This document shows positions 13,283 through 21,411 of a DNA stretch of 25,653 bases, one piece after another. The stretch lies in the NCBI GenBank assembly GCA_031292015.1, contig JARLHY010000045.1:1-25653 (forward strand). Reading direction: 5' to 3'. Origin of the DNA: Negativicutes bacterium (GTDB lineage Bacteria > Bacillota_C > Negativicutes > Sporomusales_B > JARLHX01). The notes under the pieces were generated by a model. The model was not told the origin of the DNA. It made no database searches and worked only from the letters and a program-made list of their open reading frames with translations. Each line of letters starts with the position of its first letter. The first letter of the stretch is position 1. A program made the position numbers and the translations under genes.

Positions 13283-14428
13283 ATGAAAAAATGGTTGGCA
13301 GTGCTACTTATCTTTATGTTTATCGTTCCTATGCTCGCAGGGTGTTCTTCTCAGAAGGCGGGCGACGACAAGTCGGCGCCGATAAAAATTGGTGTGGTTA
13401 CCTCCATGACCGGTGAACGGGCTCTGACCGGCCAGTACACCAAGAACGGCGTACTGATGGCGATTGAGGACATCAACGCCCAAGGCGGCGTCAACGGACG
13501 CAAACTCGAAGCAGTCTTCGAAGACGACAACGGCAACGACGCCGGCGCAGTCAACGCTTACAACAAACTGTCCGGCAGCGGCGTAGCCGTTATCATCGGA
13601 CCGATCTACAGCAACATGGACCTGGCGATGGAGCCCAGCATCAAGAAAGCCGAGATTCCCACGCTGGTCATCGGCAGCAGCAACGACATCGCCAAACGGA
13701 AAAATCAGTGGATGTTCCAGGCCCGTACGGCTGACGCCGTATCCGCCACCGCTCTGGCCAAATATGCCGCAAATCAGCTGAAACTGAAGAAAATCGCCAT
13801 CCTGCATGAAACCGACAACTTCGCCTCCGGCGCTGCGGCTGTCGCCAAGAAAACCCTCGAAGACCTTGGCAATCCGCCTGTGCTTGTCGAGTCCTATAAC
13901 GGCGGCGACAAGGACTTCACCCCGGTACTGGCCAAAATCAAAGCTTCCGGCGCTGACGGCGTCCTGGCATGGTCCCAGCAGGTCGAGGCCGGCCTGATCA
14001 TGAAGCAGATGAAATCCCTGGATATCAATGCTCCGCTCATCGGCTCCAATTCCTACATCACCAAGATCGCTATCGACCTGGCGAAAGAGAACGCCGAAGG
14101 CGTTTATTCCGTCGCCGACTATGTAACCACAACTCCCCTGCCCAAGGGCGCGGACTTTGCCAAACGCTACAAAGCGAAATACAACATCGACTCGGAATTC
14201 AACTCAGCCATGTGTTATGACGCTCTTTCGCTGGCAGCCGAAGCCCTGAAGAAAGCGAACTCCACCGATAAAAACGCCGTACGGCAAGCTATGGCTTCGA
14301 TCAAAGACTTTGTCGGCGTATCCACCACTTTCAGCTTTGACGAGAACAACGTCGGCGGCACCGGCGTATGGGTTGTTCAGACCAAGAATGGCGTGCCTCA
14401 GGTAATTGAAGCAATCAGAGGCCGGTAA
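13283..14428 (+). CDS. livK: Branched-chain-amino-acid-type ABC transporter substrate-binding lipoprotein
   Basis: A 381-residue periplasmic-binding protein of the LivK/peripla_BP_6 family. The signal peptide (MKKWLAVLLIFMFIVPMLAG) is followed by lipobox cysteine C21, so it is a membrane-anchored lipoprotein. The mature domain begins IKIGVVTSMTGERALTGQYT, typical of the family, followed by NGGVNGRKLE-like GGVNGRKLEAVFEDD. The ATG at 13283 follows GGGGGAG; an in-frame GTG at 13208 lies inside the leader hairpin and is rejected. The first gene of livKHMGF. Family members bind Leu/Ile/Val but also other amino acids, amides, urea and aromatic acids; the dehydrogenases downstream leave the substrate open. 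Confidence 0.92.
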   Translation: MKKWLAVLLIFMFIVPMLAGCSSQKAGDDKSAPIKIGVVTSMTGERALTGQYTKNGVLMAIEDINAQGGVNGRKLEAVFEDDNGNDAGAVNAYNKLSGSGVAVIIGPIYSNMDLAMEPSIKKAEIPTLVIGSSNDIAKRKNQWMFQARTADAVSATALAKYAANQLKLKKIAILHETDNFASGAAAVAKKTLEDLGNPPVLVESYNGGDKDFTPVLAKIKASGADGVLAWSQQVEAGLIMKQMKSLDINAPLIGSNSYITKIAIDLAKENAEGVYSVADYVTTTPLPKGADFAKRYKAKYNIDSEFNSAMCYDALSLAAEALKKANSTDKNAVRQAMASIKDFVGVSTTFSFDENNVGGTGVWVVQTKNGVPQVIEAIRGR

Positions 14429-14442
14429 CATTTCGAAGGACA

Positions 14443-14470
14443 AGGGGAGTAAGAGCATTCTTACTCCCCT
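14443..14470 (+). promoter_or_regulatory. Intercistronic hairpin between livK and livH
   Basis: A perfect 12-bp stem (14443-14454 with 14459-14470, loop GCAT) follows the livK stop. It is not followed by a T tract, so it fits a 3' end-stabilising or partial attenuation element, which gives more binding protein than permease. The next bases CCC-AAAA-GGG (14471-14480) can also pair and partly cover the livH ribosome site. Confidence 0.7.
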
Positions 14471-14492
14471 CCCAAAAGGGGGAAAGTAATCA

Positions 14493-15359
14493 ATGTTTTT
14501 GCAGCTGATCATTGCCGGTTTGGCGATGGGTATCGTTTATGGGCTGGTTGCGATGGGTTTCGTTCTGATCTTCCGGGCCGTGGGAGTCGTCAACTTTGCC
14601 CAGGGCGATTTTTTGATGGTCGGTGCTTTCGTCGCCTATAGCCTCACCGCCCAGCTTGGTCTGCCCATGGGGGCTTCCCTGGGGGTATGCGCCCTCCTTA
14701 TGGGACTGTTTGGGATCCTGTTCCATTTTCTCACCTACTGGCCATTAAGGAAATCCTGGGATATCACGGTTATCATAAGTACGATAGGGGCAGGCATCGC
14801 CATGAAAGAAATCGCCACTATCATCTGGGGACCGGCACCCCTTGGTGTTGACCCCATCGTCCCCGGGTTGTTCAAATTCAGCACCGTATCCATCGAATGG
14901 CAGTTCATCCTGACCATCGGGATAGCGGCACTGCTCATGGGCGGGGTCTTCATGCTGCTGGAGCGGACCTATCTGGGCCATATTCTTCAGGCTACAGCCC
15001 AGGATCAGTACGCGGCAGCCTTGATCGGAATCCCGGTGGTTGTGGCCACAGGCCTGACCTTTGCCATCAGCGCGCTGATCACCGGCGTAGGCGGCCTGCT
15101 ATTGGCGCCGATCTTCTTTGTCACCACCACCATGGGGGGGATCACCGGACTGAAAGCCTTCGCGGCGGTGATTATCGGCGGCTTTGGCAGTGTTCACGGC
15201 GCGATCATCGGCGGCATTCTGGTCGGTTTTGTCGACACATTTTCCGGGGCTTACATTTCCTCGACCTATCGTGACGCCATAGTGTTTTTGTGCTTGATTC
15301 TGGCTTTGATTGTACGACCGCAGGGGATTTTTGGCGAAAAAATCGCCGAAAAGGTTTAG
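14493..15359 (+). CDS. livH: Branched-chain-amino-acid-type ABC transporter permease LivH
   Basis: A 288-residue inner-membrane permease with about 8 hydrophobic helices. The N-terminus (LQLIIAGLAMGIVYGLVAMG, then NFAQGDFLMVGAFVAY) and the C-terminal GGFGSVHGAIIGGILVGF are characteristic of the LivH family. It starts at ATG 14493 with AAGGGGG 10 bases upstream. It forms the translocation pore with LivM. Confidence 0.93.
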   Translation: MFLQLIIAGLAMGIVYGLVAMGFVLIFRAVGVVNFAQGDFLMVGAFVAYSLTAQLGLPMGASLGVCALLMGLFGILFHFLTYWPLRKSWDITVIISTIGAGIAMKEIATIIWGPAPLGVDPIVPGLFKFSTVSIEWQFILTIGIAALLMGGVFMLLERTYLGHILQATAQDQYAAALIGIPVVVATGLTFAISALITGVGGLLLAPIFFVTTTMGGITGLKAFAAVIIGGFGSVHGAIIGGILVGFVDTFSGAYISSTYRDAIVFLCLILALIVRPQGIFGEKIAEKV

Positions 15360-16349
15360 GTGGCACAAATGATTTTAAAAAGCAGATTATTATGGATGAT
15401 AGCTATATTAATTGCGGTGGCCGCAATCGTGATACCGACGGTGTCGTCGAACTACATACTAAGGGTCGTTAATATAACTATGATCACTTATATATGTGTG
15501 CTGAGCATGTTCGTCGTTTTTGGGATGGCCGGACAGATCTCCTTTGCCCAGGCAGGTTTCTGGGGGATCGGAGCCTATATTACCGCCATCCTCACCGCGA
15601 AGCTGCAGGTGATCCCGCTCGTCGCCATGTTCGCCAGCATCATCGGCGCCGGGTTGATTGCGGCGATTCTCGGGCTGGCGCTTTTTCGGCTCCATGGCCA
15701 TTATTTCGGTTTTTCGACCATCGGCGTGGTCATGATTCTGAACGGTCTGTTTCAGAACTGGAAACCGGTGACCGGCGGAGCCGACGGTATTGGCGGCATT
15801 CCGTCGTTTGGGATAGGCTCGTGGGAACTGGCCAGCGAAACGGACAATTTTCACCTGATTTTGGTTGTTGTTATCTTAGTCAGCGTTGTCACTTATTTCT
15901 TGCACCGTTCTGCCCTTGGCCGCTCGTTTATGGCCATCAGGGACAACGAGATTGCCGCGAAATGCATGGGAGTGAACAGTTACCGGACGAAAAACATCGC
16001 GTTTACACTGGGAGCGATGTACTGCGGTATTGCCGGTTCCCTGTTCGCCTTTTTGAGCAGCTATATCAGCGCTACGACCTTTACCTTTAACCAGTCCAGT
16101 TTATATCTGGTAATGCTTATGCTGGGGGGCTACAACACCCTGGCGGGGCCGATTGTCGGCACCACCCTGCTGATGCTGCTGCCTGAATGGGTAAGGTTCC
16201 TGCAGGAGTATATCCTGCTTATCTACGGCTTGGGAGTTATGGTGCTGATGGTGGTTATGCCTGATGGACTCATCGGAGGGGGGATGAAAGCCTATGAATG
16301 TTTCCGCAAAAGAGGTTGTACAAAAGAGCCCAGTAATGATGTTGGATAA
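15360..16349 (+). CDS. livM: Branched-chain-amino-acid-type ABC transporter permease LivM
   Basis: The second permease, 329 residues. Family marks are SMFVVFGMAGQISFAQAGFW near the start, FRLHGHYFGFSTIG, a TGGADGIGGIP segment, RDNEIAAKCMGVN (the cytoplasmic loop that contacts the ATPase), and MLGGYNTLAGPIVGT. A GTG directly follows the livH stop; an ATG at 15369 with AGGTGG 5 bases upstream is an equally good start. The end overlaps livG by 56 bases. Confidence 0.92.
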   Translation: MAQMILKSRLLWMIAILIAVAAIVIPTVSSNYILRVVNITMITYICVLSMFVVFGMAGQISFAQAGFWGIGAYITAILTAKLQVIPLVAMFASIIGAGLIAAILGLALFRLHGHYFGFSTIGVVMILNGLFQNWKPVTGGADGIGGIPSFGIGSWELASETDNFHLILVVVILVSVVTYFLHRSALGRSFMAIRDNEIAAKCMGVNSYRTKNIAFTLGAMYCGIAGSLFAFLSSYISATTFTFNQSSLYLVMLMLGGYNTLAGPIVGTTLLMLLPEWVRFLQEYILLIYGLGVMVLMVVMPDGLIGGGMKAYECFRKRGCTKEPSNDVG

Positions 16350-17049
16350 GCTGAGTAAGCGTTTCGGCGGGGTTGTCGCCGCCGATGAAGTTTCCTTCAA
16401 TCTCTATTCCGGGGCGATTCACGGCCTGATCGGCCCCAACGGATCAGGGAAAAGCACGATGCTGAACCTGATCAGCGGCGTTACGGATATGGATGGCGGC
16501 GATGTCATCCTGGACGGGGAGTCGATCACCAAGCAGCCCAACTACATGCGGGCGAGGCTGGGGATTGCCAGAACCTTCCAGCACCCCAGACTCTTAAAGC
16601 GCTGTGACGTCAGAACCAACCTGTATCTTGGCAGCGACTTGGCCAATATGAAGAAGAATTCGTCGCCGTTTGTCCTGGAAGAACTGCTGGAGGCAGCAGG
16701 TCTGAAGATCAGCATGGATGATTCAATCACTACCATGTCCTACGGTCAGCAGAAGCTGTTCGAGATCGTCAGAGCCCTTTTGACCAACCCGAAGGTGGTC
16801 CTCCTGGATGAGCCGGCTGCCGGTCTCAATACCAAAGAGATGGAACGGGTGGAAGCCCTCATCAATCTTGCCGTGAAAAATAACGCGGCCGTCCTGCTGG
16901 TGGAACACTCCATGGACCTTGTCATGAACCTGTGCAATGTGATCACTGTGCTGAATTTTGGCCGCCAAATCGCCGAAGGCGTTCCCGAGGAAATCCAAAG
17001 CAACGAAGCTGTTATTGAGGCGTATCTGGGGAGGGGCCGAAGTGCTTAA
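16294..17049 (+). CDS. livG: ABC transporter ATP-binding protein LivG
   Basis: A 251-residue ATPase with Walker A GPNGSGKST, Q-loop in ARTFQHPRL, signature MSYGQQ (in place of the common LSYGQQ), Walker B VVLLDEPAAGLN and switch histidine in LLVEHSMD. The start at ATG 16294 overlaps livM and has GGAGGGGGG about 10 bases upstream; internal ATGs at 16336 and 16339 are alternatives. Together with LivF it powers the importer. Confidence 0.92.
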   Translation: MNVSAKEVVQKSPVMMLDKLSKRFGGVVAADEVSFNLYSGAIHGLIGPNGSGKSTMLNLISGVTDMDGGDVILDGESITKQPNYMRARLGIARTFQHPRLLKRCDVRTNLYLGSDLANMKKNSSPFVLEELLEAAGLKISMDDSITTMSYGQQKLFEIVRALLTNPKVVLLDEPAAGLNTKEMERVEALINLAVKNNAAVLLVEHSMDLVMNLCNVITVLNFGRQIAEGVPEEIQSNEAVIEAYLGRGRSA

Positions 17050-17767
17050 GATCAGTAACCTTTACTCCTACTACGGAAATATTGAAGCCTTGCACGGAGT
17101 GGATGTCGAAGTAGGCAGCAACGAAATCGTTGCCCTCATCGGCAGCAACGGCGCCGGGAAATCCACCCTGCTGCGGTCGGTATCCGGCCTGATCACCCGC
17201 AATGGAGAAATCTTGTACAACGGCGAGAATATCGGCAAGAAGAGCCCGCGATCCATCGCCAAAGCTGGCGTACTTCATGTTCCCGAGGGCCGGCATGTGT
17301 TTCCGGGCCTTACCGTACAGCAAAATCTTGAGGTCGGCAGCGTTTCCTGGCGCGGCATCGGCGGCGCCAGTCTGGAAGGGGATCTGGAGAAGGTATTTTC
17401 CCTTTTTCCCCGGCTGCAGGAACGACGCAAACAATATGCCTGGAGCCTCAGCGGCGGCGAGCAGCAGATGCTGGCGATCGGGCGGGCCATCATGGGGCGG
17501 CCGAAGCTGTTGATGCTGGATGAACCGTCAATGGGGCTGGCGCCGAAAGTAATCGACGAGCTATTCGTGAAAATAGTTGAAATCAATTCCATGGGGGTTC
17601 CAATCCTCCTGGTTGAGCAAAACGCCCTGCTGGCGATGGAAGTATCGCAAAAAACCTATATCCTGGAAGGCGGCCGGATCGTCCTGTCGGGAAGTTCGAA
17701 AGATGTTATCAAGGACGCCAGGGTCAAGGAAGCCTATCTGGGAAAATTGAAGGAAAAAGTAGTCTAG
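17042..17767 (+). CDS. livF: ABC transporter ATP-binding protein LivF
   Basis: A 241-residue ATPase with Walker A GSNGAGKST, signature LSGGEQQ, Walker B LLMLDEPSMGLAP and LVEQNALLAM, all typical of LivF. The GTG at 17042 follows GGGGAGGGG and overlaps the livG stop by 8 bases. A longer frame from 16958 lies inside livG and is not used. Confidence 0.92.
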   Translation: MLKISNLYSYYGNIEALHGVDVEVGSNEIVALIGSNGAGKSTLLRSVSGLITRNGEILYNGENIGKKSPRSIAKAGVLHVPEGRHVFPGLTVQQNLEVGSVSWRGIGGASLEGDLEKVFSLFPRLQERRKQYAWSLSGGEQQMLAIGRAIMGRPKLLMLDEPSMGLAPKVIDELFVKIVEINSMGVPILLVEQNALLAMEVSQKTYILEGGRIVLSGSSKDVIKDARVKEAYLGKLKEKVV

Positions 17768-17791
17768 AACAGCGAAAGACAGGTGACGGTT

Positions 17792-18829
17792 GTGAAAGGT
17801 TTAGTGAAGTACGCAAGAGGAAACGGCAACATGGAGATCCGCGACGTTCCGGAACCGAATCCCGGTGCGGGGCAGGTAAAAATCGAAGTCAAGGCGGCAG
17901 GGATTTGCGGCTCCGATCTGCATATCTTCCATGATGACATTGACGGAATTCCCATCAACGCCCCGGTTATCACCGGCCATGAGTTCGCCGGCGTGGTTTC
18001 GGCGGTGGGGGACGGTGTCACCAAATGGAAAGTCGGCGACAGGGTGACTTCCGAGACGGCCTTCAGTTTCTGCGGCGACTGCCATCATTGTCGGACCGGT
18101 TTTTACAATCTATGCAACAATCGCCGGACGCTGGGTTACTGGTACAACGGTGCTTTCGCCAAGTATACGGTGGTGCCGCAGGAAAGAATTCACCGTCTGC
18201 CGGAACATATCGACTTCGTGTCTGCGGCGCTCTGCGAACCGCTGGCCTGTGTGACTCACGCCGTGATGGAACTGACTAAGCTCGAAGCCGGCGATGTCGT
18301 CCTGGTGAGCGGACCGGGGGCTATCGGGCTTCTGGCGCTTCAGGTGGCCAAGGCCCATGGCGCCACGGTGGTTGTCAGCGGCACCAACATCGACCGGGAA
18401 CGGCTGGAAATGGCCAAGAAACTTGGGGCCGACCGTACCGTCGACGTTACCCAGGAAGATATCTTCGCGGTGATGAAAGAAGTCACCAGCAAGACAGGCT
18501 TTGACGTACTGCTGGAATGTTCCGGTTCGCCGAAAGCGGTGGATGTAGGTCTTCTGCTGACCCGCAAGGCCGGACAGTATACCCAGATCGGTCTGTTCGG
18601 CAAACCGCTCCAGGTCGATTTTGAAAAAATCTGTTACCGGGAGCTGAAAGTCACCGGATCGTTGGGTTCGACCTGGACCTCCTGGGAAAAAGCCATCCAG
18701 TTCTTGAGCGAGGGAAAAGTCAATACGAAAATTCTCGCTTCCGATATCTTCCCGATTACCGAATGGCAGACCGCTTTCGACAAGTTCGAGAAGAAAGAGG
18801 GCTTCAAACTCGTTTTGACGCCGGTGTAA
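17792..18829 (+). CDS. Zinc-dependent medium-chain alcohol/polyol dehydrogenase
   Basis: A 345-residue MDR-family enzyme that oxidises a secondary alcohol or hydroxy compound. Catalytic zinc ligands are C39 (GICGSD) and H63-E64 (GHEFAG). Structural zinc ligands are C94, C97, C100 and C108 (CGDCHHCRTGFYNLC). The Rossmann loop is GPGAIG. After the second strand the sequence is VVVSGTNIDRERL, without the acidic residue that usually fixes NAD, so NADP use is possible. It resembles the sorbitol/threonine dehydrogenase branch; the substrate is unknown. The GTG at 17792 is favoured because AGGTGA precedes it; GTG 17783 is the alternative. It lies 24 bases after livF, so it is probably part of the liv operon, and its substrate may derive from the imported compound. 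Confidence 0.9.
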   Translation: MKGLVKYARGNGNMEIRDVPEPNPGAGQVKIEVKAAGICGSDLHIFHDDIDGIPINAPVITGHEFAGVVSAVGDGVTKWKVGDRVTSETAFSFCGDCHHCRTGFYNLCNNRRTLGYWYNGAFAKYTVVPQERIHRLPEHIDFVSAALCEPLACVTHAVMELTKLEAGDVVLVSGPGAIGLLALQVAKAHGATVVVSGTNIDRERLEMAKKLGADRTVDVTQEDIFAVMKEVTSKTGFDVLLECSGSPKAVDVGLLLTRKAGQYTQIGLFGKPLQVDFEKICYRELKVTGSLGSTWTSWEKAIQFLSEGKVNTKILASDIFPITEWQTAFDKFEKKEGFKLVLTPV

Positions 18830-18851
18830 GTTGCTGGCCCCTGGTTAGAGA

Positions 18852-18904
18852 ATATCCCAATAGTAATAAAATCCAGGGGGGCCTTCACGGCCCTCTTGGG
18901 ATAT
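18852..18904. repeat. Nested inverted repeat between the two dehydrogenase genes
   Basis: ATATCCCAA (18852-18860) pairs with TTGGGATAT (18896-18904). Inside, GGGCC (18879-18883) and GGCCC (18889-18893) form a second hairpin, extended by two pairs. A competing pairing exists between GGCCCCTGG (18837-18845) and CCAGGGGGGCC (18873-18883). No T run follows, so it may be an mRNA processing or attenuation element, or an operator, rather than a terminator. Confidence 0.55.
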
Positions 18905-18944
18905 CCGCCGGAGTTTCTCAGGCTGATTTTGAGGAGTGATGATG

Positions 18945-19898
18945 ATGAAACTGGAAGACATCAAAACTATCTGTAATCTGGGCACCGGGACCATGGGCTT
19001 CGGCACCGCGGTGATGTTTGCCATGGCCGGCTATCAGGTCCGCATGTTCGGCCGCTCCGAGGCCAGTCTCCAGCGGGGCTTCGGCAGTATCGGGACAACC
19101 CTGAATACTTACCAGGAAAACGGCTTGGTCAAAAAAGAGGACATTCCGGCGATTATCGGGCGGATCCGGGGGGTGACCTCTTTGGAAGAGGCGGCGGCAG
19201 ACGCCGACTTTGTCATTGAGTCCATCGCCGAGGATCTGGCTGTCAAACAGGAGGTTTTCGCCAAACTGGACAAGCTTTGCCGTCCTGAAACCATTTTTGC
19301 CACCAACACCTCCGGGCTGAGTCCCACGGCCATCGCCGAAGCGTTAAACCGGAAAGACAAGTTCGTCGTGACCCATTTCTGGAATCCGCCCCACCTTGTG
19401 CCGCTGGTGGAGGTGGTGCCAGGCAAACACACCTCCCAGGAGACGATGGATATCACCTGGAAGCTGATCGAGCGAATCGGCAAAAAACCGGCGGCCCTAA
19501 ACCGGGAGGCCCTCGGCTTCATCGGCAACCGTCTGCAGTTCGCGCTGTTGCGGGAGGCACTGTACATCGTCGAGTCCGGTATCGCCAGCAAGGAAGCCGT
19601 CGATGTGACGGTCAAATACAGCCTGGGACGCCGCCTAGGGGTCACCGGCCCCATCGAAAGCGCCGACCTTGGCGGACTTGATATTTTCAACAACATTTCG
19701 GGCTATCTGATGGCCGACTTGTGCGACAGCCACAGCGCTCCGCCGAGGTTGGCCCAACTGGCGGGCGAAGGCAAACTGGGCGCCAAAACCGGCAGCGGCT
19801 TTTACGACTGGCCGCAGGAGGAACTGACTGAACTGCAAAGAAGGCGGGCCGACATTCTGATCGAGTGGCTGCAGAAGGATAAGACCGTTACCTTTTAA
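18945..19898 (+). CDS. 3-hydroxyacyl-CoA dehydrogenase family enzyme
   Basis: A 317-residue enzyme of the HCDH family, in the group with 3-hydroxybutyryl-CoA, L-gulonate and carnitine dehydrogenases. The Rossmann loop is NLGTGTMGFG. The second strand ends MFGRSEASL, where NAD enzymes usually have an aspartate; the R-S there points to NADP. The catalytic dyad is in THFWNPPHLVPLVEVV (His and Glu), with TNTSGLS and GFIGNRLQ as supporting motifs. GAKTGSGFYDWP ends the C-terminal domain. Of four successive in-frame starts (GTG 18936 and ATGs 18939, 18942, 18945), 18945 has the best spacing to GAGGAG. It ends the locus before a terminator. The true substrate is not clear. Confidence 0.88.
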   Translation: MKLEDIKTICNLGTGTMGFGTAVMFAMAGYQVRMFGRSEASLQRGFGSIGTTLNTYQENGLVKKEDIPAIIGRIRGVTSLEEAAADADFVIESIAEDLAVKQEVFAKLDKLCRPETIFATNTSGLSPTAIAEALNRKDKFVVTHFWNPPHLVPLVEVVPGKHTSQETMDITWKLIERIGKKPAALNREALGFIGNRLQFALLREALYIVESGIASKEAVDVTVKYSLGRRLGVTGPIESADLGGLDIFNNISGYLMADLCDSHSAPPRLAQLAGEGKLGAKTGSGFYDWPQEELTELQRRRADILIEWLQKDKTVTF

Positions 19899-19946
19899 CC
19901 GCAGAATCTTTTCATCCTTTTCCACGGAAACCGCTTCTGACAAGAC

Positions 19947-19981
19947 AAGGGCGTCTTGAGCAAATGCTCACGACGCCCTTT
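19947..19981. terminator. Bidirectional terminator between convergent genes
   Basis: AAGGGCGTC (19947-19955) pairs with GACGCCCTT (19972-19980) and, past one mismatch, TGAGC with GCTCA, loop AAAT. It lies between the convergent stops at 19898 and 19987 and could serve both. T tracts on either side are short. Confidence 0.8.
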
Positions 19982-19986
19982 ATCAT

Positions 19987-21135
19987 CTATTCTGTAAACT
20001 CGATGTCGATCTGCACCACTTCCGACCGGCTGCCGATGCGGATCGGCGGGCCCCACGTTCCGTAGCCGGACGACACGATCACCTGCAAGGGCCCCAGCCG
20101 GAGGTAACCCCAGTCCACCGCGAAAACCCGCCGGGTTATCAGGTTGTTGGGGAAAAACTGGCCGCGATGGGTGTGTCCGGACAACTGCAGGTCGACGCCC
20201 TGCTGGCGGGACTCGGCCAGCGCAGCTGGCTGGTGGTCCAGCAAAATGACCGGCAGGGACCGGTCGACCCCGGTCATGATACCGGCAAGCGTCGCCCGGG
20301 CGGCGCCGGAGAAGCGGCCGAGGCTGTATTCATCCCGACCCGCCAGGTAAAAGCTGTCGGCGATTTTGACGACCTTGTCGCGCAGCACCGTTATACCGGA
20401 GGCTTCCAAAGCGGCCGCAGCCTGTTCGGCCTGACCGCCGATATATTCATGGTTGCCGAGGACGGCAAAAGCTCCGAGCCTGGTCTTCAGCTGCCGCAGA
20501 AGCTGCGGCATTCCCTGGTCAAGGAAATAAGTGACGTTTTCGTCGATGGTGTCACCGGCGAAAAACACGATATCCGGATCGAGGCTGTTGACCAGTTGGA
20601 CCAGAGATTCCAGCCGGCGATTGGCCACGATGGGACCCAGGTGAACGTCCGAGACCAGGACTGCGCTGAGCCGCCTGAGACCGCCGGCGGATTTGGCGAT
20701 GGCGAGGCGGTGGCGGCGAACCACCGGGCGGCTGGCATTCCAGCTTCCGTAGGCCAGCACGGCAAAAACCGCCGACCATGTCACAAGGCCGATCACCTCA
20801 GGCCTGACGTGATCGTTGGGCAGTACCTGCAGCAGGCTGGCCGCCAGGCGCAGGAAATCGGCCCCCAGCCAGGCGAAGAAAGCATAATAGGTGATGGCGA
20901 TCCAGTAGCCGCCGATGAGCGCCACCGCTTTGCTGCGTGACCCGATGGCATACAGGCGGCGGATCCGGTTGACGATCGGAGTCGCCGCAAATAACCACCA
21001 CAACAGCCAGAAAGCGGCCGCTGACACTGGCAGTAAAGCGCCGAGGGTTTGCCAGGTTCTGAGGGCGATATAGTAATTGATTGTGGTAAACAGCAGCAAA
21101 AAAACACTGATAAAAGTTGCGAACGACAGACGCAT
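19987..21135 (-). CDS. Membrane-anchored metallophosphoesterase (YkuE/YaeI-like)
   Basis: A 382-residue protein. Residues 1-140 contain about four hydrophobic helices (for example FISVFLLLFTTINYYIAL and AAAFWLLWWLFAATPI). Residues 155-382 are a calcineurin-type phosphoesterase with all metal motifs: SDVHLG, FAGDTID, LGNHEY, LLDHQP and SGHTHRGQ. Relatives act on phospho- or lipid-linked substrates such as UDP-diacylglucosamine-type headgroups; the true substrate is unknown here. ATG 21135 follows GGGAGGATTG. It is transcribed away from the efflux operon, and a -10-like TATACT lies upstream on the minus strand. Confidence 0.9.
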   Translation of the reverse strand: MRLSFATFISVFLLLFTTINYYIALRTWQTLGALLPVSAAAFWLLWWLFAATPIVNRIRRLYAIGSRSKAVALIGGYWIAITYYAFFAWLGADFLRLAASLLQVLPNDHVRPEVIGLVTWSAVFAVLAYGSWNASRPVVRRHRLAIAKSAGGLRRLSAVLVSDVHLGPIVANRRLESLVQLVNSLDPDIVFFAGDTIDENVTYFLDQGMPQLLRQLKTRLGAFAVLGNHEYIGGQAEQAAAALEASGITVLRDKVVKIADSFYLAGRDEYSLGRFSGAARATLAGIMTGVDRSLPVILLDHQPAALAESRQQGVDLQLSGHTHRGQFFPNNLITRRVFAVDWGYLRLGPLQVIVSSGYGTWGPPIRIGSRSEVVQIDIEFTE

Positions 21136-21178
21136 TCAATCCTCCCGGCTTGTTTGCTATAAGTATATCACGAAACAC

Positions 21179-21197
21179 CGGCGGTTAATAACCGCCG
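21179..21197. promoter_or_regulatory. Palindrome in the divergent promoter region
   Basis: CGGCGGTT-AAT-AACCGCCG is a perfect inverted repeat. It overlaps the -35 region of a possible minus-strand promoter (TTATTA, 18 bp, TATACT) of the phosphoesterase gene and is about 215 bases before the efflux adaptor. It is either an operator for one or both genes or an RNA hairpin. Confidence 0.45.
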
Positions 21198-21411
21198 AAG
21201 ATAGGCCTGCGCCGCAGAAACCCGCAGGAGGACCGGCAGGAGCGGCGAGGAAGCCGGTAGACGGATTTGGAAAAGGTTTTTGAACAGTGAAAAAAAAGAG
21301 GAATTTGCCGATTTGACGACGAAATCCATCTGGGTTATTGACCCAGTAGTCACTCAAGTCCCGCGGCAGGGGAAGGTTGAGCTGAGGCAGATCGAGGAGG
21401 TATACCAGGTG

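Noticed and set aside
21280..21411. N-terminal extension of the efflux adaptor
   Set aside because: The extension is hydrophilic and precedes a complete lipoprotein signal; the strong ribosome site at 21394 selects 21409 or 21412.
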